Positions 50,000 through 57,903 of a stretch of 64,000 bases of DNA are shown piece by piece. Under the pieces are notes generated by a model. That model searched no databases and had not been told where the DNA came from. It saw only the letters and a program-made list of their open reading frames with translations. A program made the position numbers and the translations under genes. Source of the stretch: Bryobacterales bacterium (lineage in GTDB: Bacteria; Acidobacteriota; Terriglobia; Bryobacterales; Bryobacteraceae); the NCBI GenBank assembly GCA_020852175.1, contig JADZBH010000051.1, forward strand, positions 1 to 64,000, in the 5' to 3' direction. Numbering within the stretch: the first letter of the stretch is position 1; every line of letters begins with the position of its first letter.

Positions 50000-51407
50000 C
50001 GGCCGCAGACGTGATTTCTTGAAGACGGCGGGCGCCGTGACGCTGTCGGCAATGGCCGGAGGCAACACGCGGCTGTTGGGCGCCGGGACGCTGGAGCCCA
50101 CGGCGGACACGCTCATCCTGTTGTGGATGGCCGGCGGAATGGCGCAGACCGAGACGTTCGACCCGAAGCGCTTCACGCCATTTGAAACAGGACTGGAGTC
50201 GGCGCGCGTGCTGAGCACCTTCCCAGAAATTCCCACCAAGGTGGACGGGGTCCGGTTCTCCAAGGGTCTGGAGCGCATGGCCAACGTGATGGACCGCTGC
50301 ACGCTGATCCGGAGCTACCAGGCGGGCGACCTCGGCTTCATTCTGCACAGCCGCCACCAGTTTCACTGGCACACCGGGTATGCGCCGCCGCAGAGCGTGG
50401 CCTGTCCGCACATCGGTTCGTGGATCAGCAGGATCCGCGGACCGAAGAGCGAGAACATGCCGGCGTTCATCGACGTAGGACAGTCATTGGAAATCGGCGC
50501 CGAGAGCGATTCGCTGAAGGCGTTCCACACGGCCGGATTCCTGGGCGCCGAGTATGGCCCGTTCTTCATTCCTAACCCGGAGGACGCGGCGGCAAGCGTG
50601 CGCCCGCCCGCGAACATCTCGCGCGAACGGTTCGCCGGTCGCTGGGAGCGCTACCGGAAGCTGATGGCGGCGAGCCCCGTGTTGCGGGAGTCATCCAGCG
50701 CGCAGCAGGAGTCATTGAAGAGGAGCGTGGAGGGTGCTCACCGGCTGCTGACTTCGCCCGCCGCGGCGGCCTTCGATTTGAGCCTCGAACCGGAAAGCAG
50801 GAGCGCGCCCTACGGCAATTCGCGCTTCGGCCGTTCCTGTTTGCTGGCGCGGCGGCTGGCGGAGGCGGGTGCGCGCTTCGTCGAAATCACCACGGAATAC
50901 ATTCCATTCCGTTACTGGGACACACACGAGAACGGGCACACGCGGGCGGCGGACATGAAGGAGATGATCGACGCGCCAGTGGCTCAGTTGATCCTCGACC
51001 TGGAAGAACGCGGACTGCTCGACCGGACGCTGGTGGTGCTGGCCAGCGAGTTCGGGCGCGATTTGATCACCGAGGGCAAGCCGGGAAAAACCGTGCAGGA
51101 TCAGATCAAGCAACCCGAACGGATGAGCGAGCCGAAGCACTACGGCATGCACCGGCACTTCACCGAAGCGGGCTGCGTGTTGATGGCGGGCGGCGGCGTG
51201 AAGCGCGGCTTTGTCCACGGCGTCACGGACGACGAGCGGCCCTGCAAAGTGGTGAAGGACCCGGTACGGATCGAGGATTTGCACGCGAGCATCTACCGCG
51301 CCATGGGAATCGCGCCGTCGGAAGGGGCCGAAATCGAACGCCGGCCCTTCCACGTCACGAAGGACGGGCTGGGCCGGCCGGTGAAAGAACTGTTCGCGCG
51401 CGGTTGA
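49989..51407 (+). CDS. Tat-exported DUF1501 (sulfatase-like fold) protein
   Basis: 472 residues. RRRDFLKTAGAVTLSAMAGG is a twin-arginine signal. The DUF1501 pattern is seen in ILLWMAGGMAQTETFDPK near residue 42, HIGSWISRIRG, RLAEAGARFVEITT and VVLASEFGRD. DUF1501 belongs to the alkaline-phosphatase/sulfatase superfamily fold. It always pairs with PSCyt/PSD1 proteins, here by an 11-base overlap, so the two probably act together at the cell surface or periplasm. Confidence 0.85.
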   Translation: MYGDGRRRDFLKTAGAVTLSAMAGGNTRLLGAGTLEPTADTLILLWMAGGMAQTETFDPKRFTPFETGLESARVLSTFPEIPTKVDGVRFSKGLERMANVMDRCTLIRSYQAGDLGFILHSRHQFHWHTGYAPPQSVACPHIGSWISRIRGPKSENMPAFIDVGQSLEIGAESDSLKAFHTAGFLGAEYGPFFIPNPEDAAASVRPPANISRERFAGRWERYRKLMAASPVLRESSSAQQESLKRSVEGAHRLLTSPAAAAFDLSLEPESRSAPYGNSRFGRSCLLARRLAEAGARFVEITTEYIPFRYWDTHENGHTRAADMKEMIDAPVAQLILDLEERGLLDRTLVVLASEFGRDLITEGKPGKTVQDQIKQPERMSEPKHYGMHRHFTEAGCVLMAGGGVKRGFVHGVTDDERPCKVVKDPVRIEDLHASIYRAMGIAPSEGAEIERRPFHVTKDGLGRPVKELFARG

Positions 51408-51414
51408 GCACCCG

Positions 51415-51795
51415 CTATCCAACGTAGGCGATGCAGTCGATTTCGACGAGCATCCGGGAATCGGCGAACTTGCATTCGATGGTGGTGCGCGCTGGTTTGG
51501 CTTCGCCAAAAAACTCGGCGTACACGGCGTTCATGGCGGCGAAGTCAGACCCGTTGCGCAGGTAGACATTGCACTTCACGACGTCGCGCAAGGAAGCCCC
51601 CGAGCCTTCCACGATCCGCTTCACGTTGTTCAGTACGAGGCGGGTTTCGTGTTCGATGGAGCCATAGGAGAGCTGGTCGTTGGCCGGGTCGATGGGCCCC
51701 TGCCCGGAGACATACAGAAAACCGCCGGCGCGGACCGCATGAGAGTAGGGTCCGCGCGGACTGACGGCTCCGGGCGGCGTGAGACGCTCGATCAT
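51415..51795 (-). CDS. RidA-family (YjgF/UK114) protein
   Basis: 126 residues with family landmarks SPRGPYSHAVRAGGFLYVSGQGPID, VVKCNVYLRNGSDFAAMN and the ARTTIECKFA segment holding the Arg that binds substrate carboxylate. RidA deaminates reactive enamine/imine intermediates formed by PLP enzymes. It is the downstream partner of the NYN-LOTUS gene, with which it overlaps by 4 bases, and converges on the DUF1501 gene. Confidence 0.9.
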   Translation of the reverse strand: MIERLTPPGAVSPRGPYSHAVRAGGFLYVSGQGPIDPANDQLSYGSIEHETRLVLNNVKRIVEGSGASLRDVVKCNVYLRNGSDFAAMNAVYAEFFGEAKPARTTIECKFADSRMLVEIDCIAYVG

Positions 51796-53153
51796 TCGGC
51801 GGGCTTCCTCTTCCGGACCGCGGTTTTACGCGGCGCGGGGGCCTTGTTGCCATCGGCCGCGGACGGGGCGCGCTTCTTTCGTGCTCGGGGCGACACCGGT
51901 TTCGCGTTGGGTTCCAGATAGCTCGGCTGGCCCCTGACGATGGGCTGAGGGCCGTCGTCCTCTTCCTCCTCCTGCTCGGTACGGACCGGAGCGGGCGGTG
52001 GAGCGGGCGGATAGAACTCGGCTCCGAGATAGCTCATCAGACCCCGCTCTTCGCTCGCCTCGACGCGCACCACCAGGCGGTCCTGGGCGAAATTGAGAAA
52101 CTCGGCGAAGCTCTGGAAGCCGAACTTCTTTAGGTCGAACCCTTCGATCTCTTCGATGAACCAGGATTCGAGGGATGCGGCGGGAACGCCCTCTTCCATG
52201 TCGAGGCGGTGCGTTTCGAGCACGTCGCGCAGGGGCGGCAGGGCGTCCTCGGGCTTGGCGGGCGGAATCTCCTGAACGGAGCCTCCCTTGCGTTCAATGA
52301 TGTAGCGGCCGCCGGAACCGGTGACCTTCACATAGTCGGCGGCCTTCATGCGCTCCACGAATTCGGAGAAGCTGTGGGCTCCATATGCCCGCTCGTTGAA
52401 GGCCGGGGAAAGCTGCAGCATGGTGGACTTCAGCAGGCCGAGTTGTGGCTGGACGCTGCGGCGTTCGAGCACTTCGAGCGCCCGTTCCACCAGGGGCATG
52501 GCCTGCGACAGGTCCAGGGGAGCAGGACGTTGACGCTGCTGCTGCTGTTGCTGTGGCGGCCTGTCCTTGTGCTCGGCGCCGCCCGGCTCGCGTTTGACAT
52601 CCCGGTCGCGGTCGCGGTCCCGGTCGCGCTGCTCCTTGTGGAAGGGCTTGTTGTCGCGATGGTGGCCCTTCGAGGAGGCCGCGGGACGGTCGTCGAGAAG
52701 CGATTCGTAGCTGACAAACTCGTGGCAGTTCTGCTGCAGGATGGTGGAGGTGAACGCCTTGCCGCCGACGATGAACACGGTTTTCCCATATTCCTTGAGC
52801 TTGTTGACCAGCGGAACGAAGTCCGAGTCGCCGCTGACGATGGCGAAGGCGTTCACATGGCTGTGCGTGAAGGCCATTTCCAGTGCGTCGAGGGCGAGAT
52901 TGATGTCGGCGCCGTTCTTGTCCCCGCGCGGCGACGGGATGCGCTGCACCATCTGGACGGCGTTTTCGGCCATCTGGCGCGTGGCGCCTTCCTGGCGGCT
53001 CCAATTGGCGTAGGCGAACTTGGCCACGATCTGGCCGCGCTCCTTGAGCGCGTCGAGCACGACGCCCACGGCGAACTCGCGGGACAACGTGCTTTTGACG
53101 CCGATCTCGATGTTGTCGTAATCGACAAACACGGCGATATTCTTTTCTTGCAT
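51792..53153 (-). CDS. NYN-domain ribonuclease-like protein with two LOTUS (OST-HTH) domains
   Basis: 453 residues. The N-terminal NYN (PIN-like, LabA/DUF88) domain shows IAVFVDYDNIEIG with catalytic Asp, GADINLALDALEMA, and IVSGDSDFVPLVNKLKEYGK. A charged, low-complexity linker (about 165-215, rich in RD and Q repeats) leads to two LOTUS-type winged-helix domains (about 220-290 and 295-365) containing GLLKSTMLQLSPAFNERAYG and SFAEFLNFAQDRLVV. The C-terminal tail is basic and Pro/Ala-rich. NYN-LOTUS proteins act in RNA processing or decay. It overlaps the RidA gene by 4 bases. Confidence 0.85.
   Translation of the reverse strand: MQEKNIAVFVDYDNIEIGVKSTLSREFAVGVVLDALKERGQIVAKFAYANWSRQEGATRQMAENAVQMVQRIPSPRGDKNGADINLALDALEMAFTHSHVNAFAIVSGDSDFVPLVNKLKEYGKTVFIVGGKAFTSTILQQNCHEFVSYESLLDDRPAASSKGHHRDNKPFHKEQRDRDRDRDRDVKREPGGAEHKDRPPQQQQQQRQRPAPLDLSQAMPLVERALEVLERRSVQPQLGLLKSTMLQLSPAFNERAYGAHSFSEFVERMKAADYVKVTGSGGRYIIERKGGSVQEIPPAKPEDALPPLRDVLETHRLDMEEGVPAASLESWFIEEIEGFDLKKFGFQSFAEFLNFAQDRLVVRVEASEERGLMSYLGAEFYPPAPPPAPVRTEQEEEEDDGPQPIVRGQPSYLEPNAKPVSPRARKKRAPSAADGNKAPAPRKTAVRKRKPAE
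52535..52553. repeat. CTG/CAG trinucleotide-type repeat encoding poly-Gln in the NYN-LOTUS linker
   Basis: On the plus strand the run is GCTGCTGCTGCTGTTGCTG (52535-52553). On the coding strand it gives the Gln run of the linker (PPQQQQQQRQRP). Such repeats can vary in length by slippage, so linker length may differ between strains. Confidence 0.6.
52603..52628. repeat. Hexanucleotide repeat encoding (RD)n in the NYN-LOTUS linker
   Basis: Imperfect copies of CGGTCG/CGGTCC repeat in tandem over 52603-52628, encoding alternating Arg-Asp (RDRDRDRDRD) on the minus strand. Together with the Gln run it marks a flexible, potentially length-variable linker. Confidence 0.6.
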
Positions 53154-53224
53154 TGAACTCTTTCTCCGGAGGCAAACGCCTTCGGGATTACCCCATTGCG
53201 GCTTGCCCGGCGGGGTGCGGGTCC

Positions 53225-53620
53225 TTAGCGGGCGCGCGCCACCGAGCGGACAAAACCAGTGATCTCCTCAAGAGTGGCTCCGGGCTGAAACACGCCGGCG
53301 CAACCTTGTTTCTGCAACTCCGCGGCGTCCTCGTCGGGAATAATGCCCCCAACCACCACGGCGACGTCGTCCATTCCCTTATCATGCAGCAACCGCAGCA
53401 CCCGCGGCACGATAGCCATATGGGCTCCCGACAGGATCGAGAGACCGATGACCTGGACGTCTTCCTGCAAGGCCGCGTCGACGATCATCTCGGGAGTCTG
53501 GCGCAAGCCGGTGTAAACGACTTCCATACCGGCATCGCGAAGCGCTCGGGCGATGACCTTGGCGCCGCGGTCATGTCCATCCAGGCCTAGTTTAGCCACC
53601 AGGACGCGAATGTTGCTCAT
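53225..53620 (-). CDS. icmB: Small B12-binding subunit of an acyl-CoA mutase
   Basis: 131 residues from ATG at 53620. The cobalamin-binding motif DxHxxG is complete in [15 protein letters not shown], with SxL (GLSILSGAH) and GG ([11 protein letters not shown]) blocks. The His coordinates cobalt. The length matches separate small subunits such as IcmB. It follows the large subunit gene by 67 bases on the same strand. The symbol depends on the isobutyryl-type reading of the large subunit; otherwise it is the methylmalonyl-CoA mutase C-terminal subunit. Confidence 0.78.
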   Translation of the reverse strand: MSNIRVLVAKLGLDGHDRGAKVIARALRDAGMEVVYTGLRQTPEMIVDAALQEDVQVIGLSILSGAHMAIVPRVLRLLHDKGMDDVAVVVGGIIPDEDAAELQKQGCAGVFQPGATLEEITGFVRSVARAR

Positions 53621-53687
53621 GAACGGGAAGTGACCCGCTCCCATTATAGATGGCCGTGACGCGGATTGTGCGCGCGTTCCGGATAGC

Positions 53688-55253
53688 TCATAGCACGGCC
53701 TGCTCCACCCAGACGCCGAAGCTTTCACGCAGCACATCGCACATTTCGCCGAGCGTCGCGTAGGCGCGGACGCAGCCGAGTAGCGCGGGCATGGTGTTGA
53801 CTCCGTTGTCAGCAGCCCTCCTGAGCTGGCCCAACGCGGACTCGACGGCGCCGCTGCCGCGGCGGACGCGCAGCGCGCGCAGCTTGGCCACCTGCGCCTC
53901 CTCGGCGGCCCGGTCGATTTGCAGAATTTCAATCGGCTGTCCCAGGTCCTGGGTAAATGCATTCACTCCCACGATCAGGCGTTCGCCGCGTTCCACCTCC
54001 TGCTGGTAACGGTAACTGGCTTGCGCGATTTCGCTTTGCGGGAAGCCGCGTTCGATGGCGGCGATCATGCCGCCCATGCCGTCGATGCGGCCGATGTAGT
54101 CGAGGGCCTGCGCTTCGAGCCGGTCGGTGAGCGACTCGAGAAAATAGCTGCCGCCGAGCGGGTCGGCCACCAGCGGCGCTCCGGTTTCATGCGCGATGAT
54201 CTGCTGCGTGCGCAAGGCCAGCGTCACCGCCTGCTCGCTGGGCAGCGCATAGGCTTCGTCGAGCGAGTTGGTGTGGAGCGACTGGCAGCCGCCGAGCACT
54301 GCCGCCAGCGCCTGCGTGGCGGTCCGGACGACGTTGTTGTTGGGCTGCTGCCAGGTCAGCGAACAGCCGGCGGTTTGGGCGTGAAACCTCAGGCGGGTGC
54401 TGCGTTCGTCGCGAGCGCCGTAGCGGTCCCGCATCAGCCGGGCCCAGATGCGGCGGGCGGCGCGGAACTTGGCGATCTCCTCGAAGAAATCGCTGTGCGA
54501 GTTGAAGAAAAAGCTTAGGCGCGGGGCGAACTCGTCGATGGCGAGGCCCCGCTCGATCGCCCATTCCACATATTCGACGCCGTCGCGGAGCGTGAAAGCC
54601 AGTTCCTGCGCCGCGGTCGAACCCGCTTCACGAATATGGTAGCCGCTGATCGAGACGGGGTTGTAGCGCGGCACGTGGCGGGCCGCGAATTCGATGGTGT
54701 CCGTGACCAGGCGCATCGAAGGCCGCGGCGGATAGATAAACTCCTTCTGCGCGATGTATTCCTTCAGGATGTCGTTCTGCAGCGTGCCGTTCAGCGAATT
54801 CCAGGCGGCGCCCTGCTTTTCGGCGACGGCGAGATACATGGCCCAGATGATGGCGGCGGGCGAGTTGATGGTCATCGAGACGCTGACCTCGCCCAGCGGA
54901 ATGCCATCGAAGAGCGTTTCCATGTCGGCCAGCGAGCAGATGCTGACGCCACACTTGCCCACCTCTCCATACGAGTTCGGATGGCTGGCGTCGAAGCCCA
55001 TGAGCGTGGGCAGATCGAAGGCGACGCTCAATCCGGTTTGGCCTTGATCCAGGAGATAGCGGTAGCGGCGGTTCGTCTCTTCGGGCGTGGCGAAGCCGGA
55101 AAACTGGCGCATGGTCCAGAGCTTGCCGCGGTACATGGTGCGATGGATGCCTCGCGTGAATGGGAACTCGCCGGGCGGCGGCTCAGCCTCCCGAACGTCG
55201 TCCGGACCGTAGTGGTTTTCCAGGGGAACTCCGCTCAGGGTGCGGTGGAGCAT
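53688..55253 (-). CDS. icmA: Large subunit of a B12-dependent acyl-CoA mutase, probably isobutyryl-CoA mutase
   Basis: 521 residues from ATG at 55253, with TIM-barrel motifs [42 protein letters not shown] and [15 protein letters not shown]. The two residues that set specificity in this family are Tyr89 and Arg207 in methylmalonyl-CoA mutase but Phe and Gln in isobutyryl-CoA mutase. Here the equivalent positions, 118 apart, are F51 (RQF) and Q169 (YIAQKE). That favours isomerisation of isobutyryl- and n-butyryl-CoA. The adenosyltransferase gene is divergent (49 bases). No MeaB-type chaperone is adjacent. Confidence 0.75.
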   Translation of the reverse strand: MLHRTLSGVPLENHYGPDDVREAEPPPGEFPFTRGIHRTMYRGKLWTMRQFSGFATPEETNRRYRYLLDQGQTGLSVAFDLPTLMGFDASHPNSYGEVGKCGVSICSLADMETLFDGIPLGEVSVSMTINSPAAIIWAMYLAVAEKQGAAWNSLNGTLQNDILKEYIAQKEFIYPPRPSMRLVTDTIEFAARHVPRYNPVSISGYHIREAGSTAAQELAFTLRDGVEYVEWAIERGLAIDEFAPRLSFFFNSHSDFFEEIAKFRAARRIWARLMRDRYGARDERSTRLRFHAQTAGCSLTWQQPNNNVVRTATQALAAVLGGCQSLHTNSLDEAYALPSEQAVTLALRTQQIIAHETGAPLVADPLGGSYFLESLTDRLEAQALDYIGRIDGMGGMIAAIERGFPQSEIAQASYRYQQEVERGERLIVGVNAFTQDLGQPIEILQIDRAAEEAQVAKLRALRVRRGSGAVESALGQLRRAADNGVNTMPALLGCVRAYATLGEMCDVLRESFGVWVEQAVL

Positions 55254-55302
55254 GGCGGAATTATTGTAGCGCCCGGCGGGCCGCCGACACGACAATGAAA
55301 GG

Positions 55303-55926
55303 GTGAGCAACGAAGGCACCTTCAACGAACCGCGGCTGGCGCTGAACCGCATCTACACCAAGCGTGGCGATCAGGGACAGACAAACCTGGTGGGCGGCCA
55401 GGGCGTGGCCAAGGACGCGCTTCGCATCGAATGCTACGGAACGGTGGACGAGTTGAACTCTCTCGTGGGCCTGGCCTGCGTCTCGGCCGGCGAGCGGCCG
55501 GAGACCGCGCGGCTGGCGGCGATTCTCACACGGGCGCAGCACGAGTTATTCAACCTCGGCTCGATTCTGGCAACCCTGCCGGCCGACGTGCATCCGAAGC
55601 AGCCGCGCGTGACCGAAGCCGATGTGGCGCAACTGGAGCGCGAAATCGACGAGTTGAACGAGGGGTTGCCTGCGCTGCGTTCGTTCGTGCTGCCGGGCGG
55701 CTGCCGTCTGAACGCGGAGTTACATGTGGCGCGGACCGTGTGCCGGCGCGCGGAGCGGCTGACGGTGGCGTTGGCGCGCCAGGAAGAGATTCCCGCCGAG
55801 GCGGTGAAATATCTGAACCGGCTGAGCGACGCGCTGTTCGTGCACAGCCGCTGGGCCTCGCACGCCCTGGGAGCGGCCGAAGTACTGTGGTCGCCCAACG
55901 CGTCGGCGGGGGGAACGCAGCGTTAG
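55303..55926 (+). CDS. PduO-type cob(I)alamin adenosyltransferase
   Basis: 207 residues from GTG at 55303. The ATP-binding start [16 protein letters not shown] is the PduO/MMAB hallmark, with [16 protein letters not shown] and the RRAER helix ([13 protein letters not shown]) and [15 protein letters not shown] later. It makes adenosylcobalamin from Co(I) cobalamin and ATP and hands it to acyl-CoA mutases. The divergent neighbour is exactly such a mutase, so function and context agree. Confidence 0.92.
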   Translation: MSNEGTFNEPRLALNRIYTKRGDQGQTNLVGGQGVAKDALRIECYGTVDELNSLVGLACVSAGERPETARLAAILTRAQHELFNLGSILATLPADVHPKQPRVTEADVAQLEREIDELNEGLPALRSFVLPGGCRLNAELHVARTVCRRAERLTVALARQEEIPAEAVKYLNRLSDALFVHSRWASHALGAAEVLWSPNASAGGTQR

Positions 55927-55932
55927 GCGAAT

Positions 55933-56571
55933 ATGTACCCGATCACGGTCGAGGAAGCACTTAAGCCGCTGGTTCAAACGCTCGACGCGATCGGGACCTT
56001 CGTCTTTGCCCTGAGCGGGGCGGCGGCAGGCGTTCGGGCGCGGTTGGATCTGTTCGGCGTTCTGGTGCTTTCCTTCGCGGCGGCGAATTCCGGAGGGATT
56101 CTCCGCGATTTGCTCATCGGCTCGGTTCCTCCTGCGTCCATTCGCGATTGGCCGTATCTCACGATCTCGATTCTCGCCGGTATTGCGACCTTTCTTTTTC
56201 ATCCGAAGGTGGACCGGCTGCGGAAACCGATTCTCGTGTTCGATGCGGCGGGACTGTCGCTGTTTGCCGTGTCGGGCGCGCAGAAGTCTCTTGCGTATGG
56301 CATGGATCCGGCGCCGGCCATGCTGCTGGGAATGTTGACGGGCATTGGAGGCGGTATTGTGCGGGACGTTCTGGCGAACGAGATTCCCTTGGTGCTGCGG
56401 GCGGAGTTGTATGCGGTGGCGGCGCTGGCGGGCGCAGCGATCGTGGTCGCCGGCGAGGTGACGCGGACTCCTCCGTTGGTGACGTCGATCGCTGGTGCGC
56501 TCGCGTGCTTTGCTCTTCGCATGGCGGCGATTCGCAGGGGATGGAGTCTCCCTGTAGCGGCGGCAGAGTAG
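55933..56571 (+). CDS. TRIC-family cation channel (UPF0126) protein
   Basis: 212 residues with seven hydrophobic helices arranged as two repeats. The family marks are LDAIGTFVFALSGAAAG, NSGGILRDLLIGSVPP and the second-repeat copy GIGGGIVRDVLANEIPLVLR. Prokaryotic TRIC homologues form trimeric cation-conducting pores. It lies 6 bases after the adenosyltransferase stop, probably on the same transcript. Confidence 0.88.
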   Translation: MYPITVEEALKPLVQTLDAIGTFVFALSGAAAGVRARLDLFGVLVLSFAAANSGGILRDLLIGSVPPASIRDWPYLTISILAGIATFLFHPKVDRLRKPILVFDAAGLSLFAVSGAQKSLAYGMDPAPAMLLGMLTGIGGGIVRDVLANEIPLVLRAELYAVAALAGAAIVVAGEVTRTPPLVTSIAGALACFALRMAAIRRGWSLPVAAAE

Positions 56572-56801
56572 CGGCGCAGTGGATATTCGCGGCGAGCGGA
56601 ACTTGCACCGGCTGTACTCCGCCATCGCAGCAGAATAACCCGCCGGGACAGACATTTGTCGATGAAGCACCGCAATCCTGGCAGCTTGGATCGAGTACGC
56701 CGGGTCTGGGCATCTAAGTGCAACAAAACACTTTCTGGCGGTACAACGGACATGGCGAACATGCGAATCCGATTCGAATTCTGTATTAGTAAGGAGCTTC
56801 C

Positions 56802-57311
56802 GTGAAACTCACCTTTCGTGTTCTGTTCCTTTCGTTCGCACCGTTTCTCGCCATGGGTGGCCCGATCGGCCTGGCGCGCATCGGTCCTCTGGTGGAGCGT
56901 GCGGACTTGATTATTGTGGGTGAAGCCGCACAGGGCTATCAGTCGGGGACAAATGCGGTGGTTGTTCTCAATGTGCTGAGGACGCTCAAGGGTGCGCCCC
57001 GGACGAGCACGGTTTCCGCGTCGATAGCCGTGTCGGAGGAGTTTTCCGCCAATCGAGAGTTGAGGGGCATGAAAGGCTTGTGGTTCCTAAGGGAAGAGGG
57101 GGGCGGCGGGTACCGGTTGATGCCGGTCATGATGGGTTCAATTCCCCTTGAGCATGCGATTTTGCCCGCACTTGCCAGCCTGCCCGGCTCCTGGGCTGGG
57201 TCTTCCTCGGCGGGGCCGCTTGATCGTGTACTGAGGGAACTGGCCGCTTCCGTGGAGGCTGCCCCAGCCGTGTCTCCGCTCATCCTGGAATTGCTGGCGC
57301 AAGCGCCATAG
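56802..57311 (+). CDS. Exported hypothetical protein, N-terminal part of a split gene
   Basis: 169 residues with a signal peptide (LTFRVLFLSFAPFLAMGG). The mature part has a beta-strand-rich segment (ADLIIVGEAAQG, TVSASIAVSEEF). The TAG at 57309-57311 interrupts a frame that continues, in the same phase, into the HEAT-like protein at 57336-57890. The codons across the stop still read like protein (LELLAQAP, stop, ESASALRGVYRRMQ), so the two are probably one gene broken by a nonsense mutation or a base error. Function unknown. Confidence 0.55.
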   Translation: MKLTFRVLFLSFAPFLAMGGPIGLARIGPLVERADLIIVGEAAQGYQSGTNAVVVLNVLRTLKGAPRTSTVSASIAVSEEFSANRELRGMKGLWFLREEGGGGYRLMPVMMGSIPLEHAILPALASLPGSWAGSSSAGPLDRVLRELAASVEAAPAVSPLILELLAQAP

Positions 57312-57335
57312 GAGTCCGCGAGTGCACTGCGAGGA

Positions 57336-57890
57336 GTGTACCGGCGCATGCAGGAGTCGAGTTCGGCGCCGGTCTCGATGACGGGAGTGGCAGGCCTGTT
57401 GAGGAGCGGCGACGCGGCAACCCTGGTGAACCTGCCAGCGATACTCGCTCGCGGCGTTGCGGGGGCTGGTCCCTCACTGGCGCAGGCGGTTTGTGAGTAT
57501 TTCAATGGCAACGTCGCGGGCCTGCGGGTTCTGGCCGAGCTGGCCGGGCGGAAGCAGCCGGTACCGCGGTTGCGCCAATGCGCGGCGTTTGCGCTGCGGA
57601 ATGTACATTCGAGGGAGTCGCTTCCTTATCTCGCCTCGTTGCTGGATAGCGAAGACGGTGAAGTGCGCTACGAGGGGGTGGCGGGATTGGCGTCGTACGC
57701 GAATTCGGGCTTTGTTCCAGGGGAGCGTCCGCTGACAGTGGACGGTGTGGTGCAAGCACGGCATGCCACGCAGGCGCGGACCGCGGCGACGGAGGCGAAC
57801 TTCCCGGCGCTCGAGACGTTTCGCCAAGACGAACGGAGCGTGATCGAGTTCTGGAGGGAGTGGGCGCGCGCGTACGCGGCCACCCCCTAA
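57336..57890 (+). CDS. HEAT-repeat-like C-terminal part of the same split gene
   Basis: 184 residues from a GTG at 57336 in the same frame as the preceding part. Helical repeats such as LRQCAAFALRNVHSRESLPYL, ASLLDSEDGEVRYEGVAGLASY are HEAT/PBS-lyase-like and usually mediate protein contacts. It has no signal peptide or convincing ribosome site of its own. This supports its being the C-terminal half of an exported protein whose stop at 57309 splits it. Confidence 0.5.
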   Translation: MYRRMQESSSAPVSMTGVAGLLRSGDAATLVNLPAILARGVAGAGPSLAQAVCEYFNGNVAGLRVLAELAGRKQPVPRLRQCAAFALRNVHSRESLPYLASLLDSEDGEVRYEGVAGLASYANSGFVPGERPLTVDGVVQARHATQARTAATEANFPALETFRQDERSVIEFWREWARAYAATP

Positions 57891-57903
57891 GCGGCAGGAT
57901 GCT

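Noticed and set aside
53688-55253. Calling the large mutase subunit methylmalonyl-CoA mutase
   Set aside because: Phe and Gln occupy the positions that are Tyr and Arg in methylmalonyl-CoA mutase, so the isobutyryl-type reading is preferred, though not proven.
56572-56801. Short cysteine-rich reading on the minus strand (around 56620-56713)
   Set aside because: Frames in both directions contain cysteine clusters, but neither has a ribosome site or a recognisable family, and the minus frame runs on as an antisense shadow of the TRIC gene. I see no supported gene in this gap.
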